NCBI GenBank assembly: GCA_902729315.2
Contig: LR746266.1
Span: 1,245,001-1,309,000, forward strand
Source of the DNA: Spirodela intermedia
Taxonomy: Eukaryota; Streptophyta; Magnoliopsida; Alismatales; Araceae
Length of the DNA stretch: 64,000 nucleotides
Direction of reading: 5' to 3'
The notes beneath the pieces are model-generated. The model did not search any database. It worked only from the letters and a program-made list of their open reading frames with translations, and was not told the origin of the DNA. This document shows, piece after piece, positions 63,349 through 64,000 of this stretch. Position numbers and translations under genes: made by a program. Numbering within the stretch: position 1 is the first letter of the stretch; each line of letters begins with the position of its first letter.

Positions 63349-64000
63349 TCTGCTTGTATTTCCTAGAAAAGGGCCACCCTCAGAAGGAAAAAAAAGGTAT
63401 AAAATTCTTTGTGGCAACAGGAACCTTTCTGGATATCAATTAGAGGAACCTTCTGTCAAAGAGAATAAAAAAATTTCTTGCCACACGGAATGAACCGGGC
63501 TTGTTCAAAATGCCCAAACTACCAGACAGATTTCACTCTATCTGAATAGATCAAAGTTCCTGTATGAAATACGAGGCAAATAGTTTACATAAACGAAGAA
63601 CAATGAAAGAAGCCACGTCGAAAAAAATGGAGCAAAAAATATAAGTAAACTAGATAAAAGAACAATCAAATAATCAGCGAAAATTGAATACCCCAAAGGA
63701 TGAACAGTTCAAAGTAAAATAAAAATCCTAAACATACGAAGCAGTGAAGAAACAGAAGGAAAAAAAACAAACCCAACATACACCGCTCTCCTCACGGACT
63801 GCACACCGTACAAACCTGAACGCCGAGTGGTCGCTTCAGTCCCCAGACCGCCTGCCTTCTCGCGGTTCCAGACTGCTCCCCCCCGCGTAAGAAGGAAGAA
63901 ACCCAGTGGAAGGTGGGAGAATATGAAACTTCTGCCCTCCCTTCCCTCGCCGCGTTCCTGAGAATCTCGTCGGAGGAAGTGGATCCCTCACCCTTGCCTG
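63349..64000 (-). other. 5' leader of the PILS gene with one intron
   Basis: A leader segment 63349-63362 follows an acceptor (TTTTCTAG). A GC-rich upstream leader exon, 63816 to the window end or beyond, ends at a GTTTGT donor. The intron 63363-63815 has no coding signal. Confidence 0.5.

Overview
This is nuclear DNA of a flowering plant. Genes are split by many GT-AG introns, the proteins belong to plant families (a plant SCY1-like pseudokinase, CRF-type AP2/ERF, NPH3-like BTB, LRR-VIII receptor kinase, PILS auxin carrier), and promoters carry telo-box and site II motifs. CT/GA microsatellites are very frequent. I cannot place the species from the sequence alone.

Layout. (1) 13-9754 (+): 3' part of a SCYL1-like pseudokinase gene whose 5' exons lie before the window. 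(2) 9.8-11.3 kb (-): a housekeeping-type promoter (site II elements, telo-boxes, TATA box) with no recognisable coding sequence downstream; next to it a tRNA-Ile(AAU) gene at 11425-11498 (+). (3) 11.5-14.1 kb: microsatellites and a tandem duplication. (4) 14097-15262 (-): CRF-like AP2/ERF factor, divergent across 736 bp from (5) 15999-19895 (+): the Pol II subunit RPB7. (6) 19.9-22.2 kb: AT-rich intergenic DNA with a 3-copy tandem repeat. (7) 22951-28142 (+): a coiled-coil protein of the plant ELKS/Rab6-interacting/CAST-like group, convergent with (8) 29459-31464 (-): an NPH3/RPT2-like BTB protein whose first exon is uncertain. (9) 31.9-32.6 kb: about 750 bp of GAA-type repeat. (10) 34996-51798 (+): a 20-exon LRR receptor kinase. 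(11) 51.8-57.3 kb: gene-poor, with a TTGAC cluster, a site II cluster and many CT arrays including a composite minisatellite. (12) 57329-63348 (-): a PILS auxin carrier, with leader exons reaching the window end.

The genes are functionally unrelated housekeeping, signalling and transport genes; nothing suggests a cluster or operon. All gene models were built by joining open segments at splice consensus sites with matching phase and by comparing the protein with remembered family features, so exon borders are predictions.

The most unusual signals are genome-structural. Several genes become visibly GC-richer at their 3' ends, and those same ends are dense in the pentamer TTGAC/GTCAA. There is an orphan ribosomal-protein-type promoter beside a tRNA. 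One microsatellite forms the polypyrimidine tract of an intron. One coiled coil is built from phase-0 exons of 20-21 codons. A composite CT minisatellite and a perfect 20-bp foldback lie in noncoding DNA. I saw no prokaryotic, viral or CRISPR-like system.
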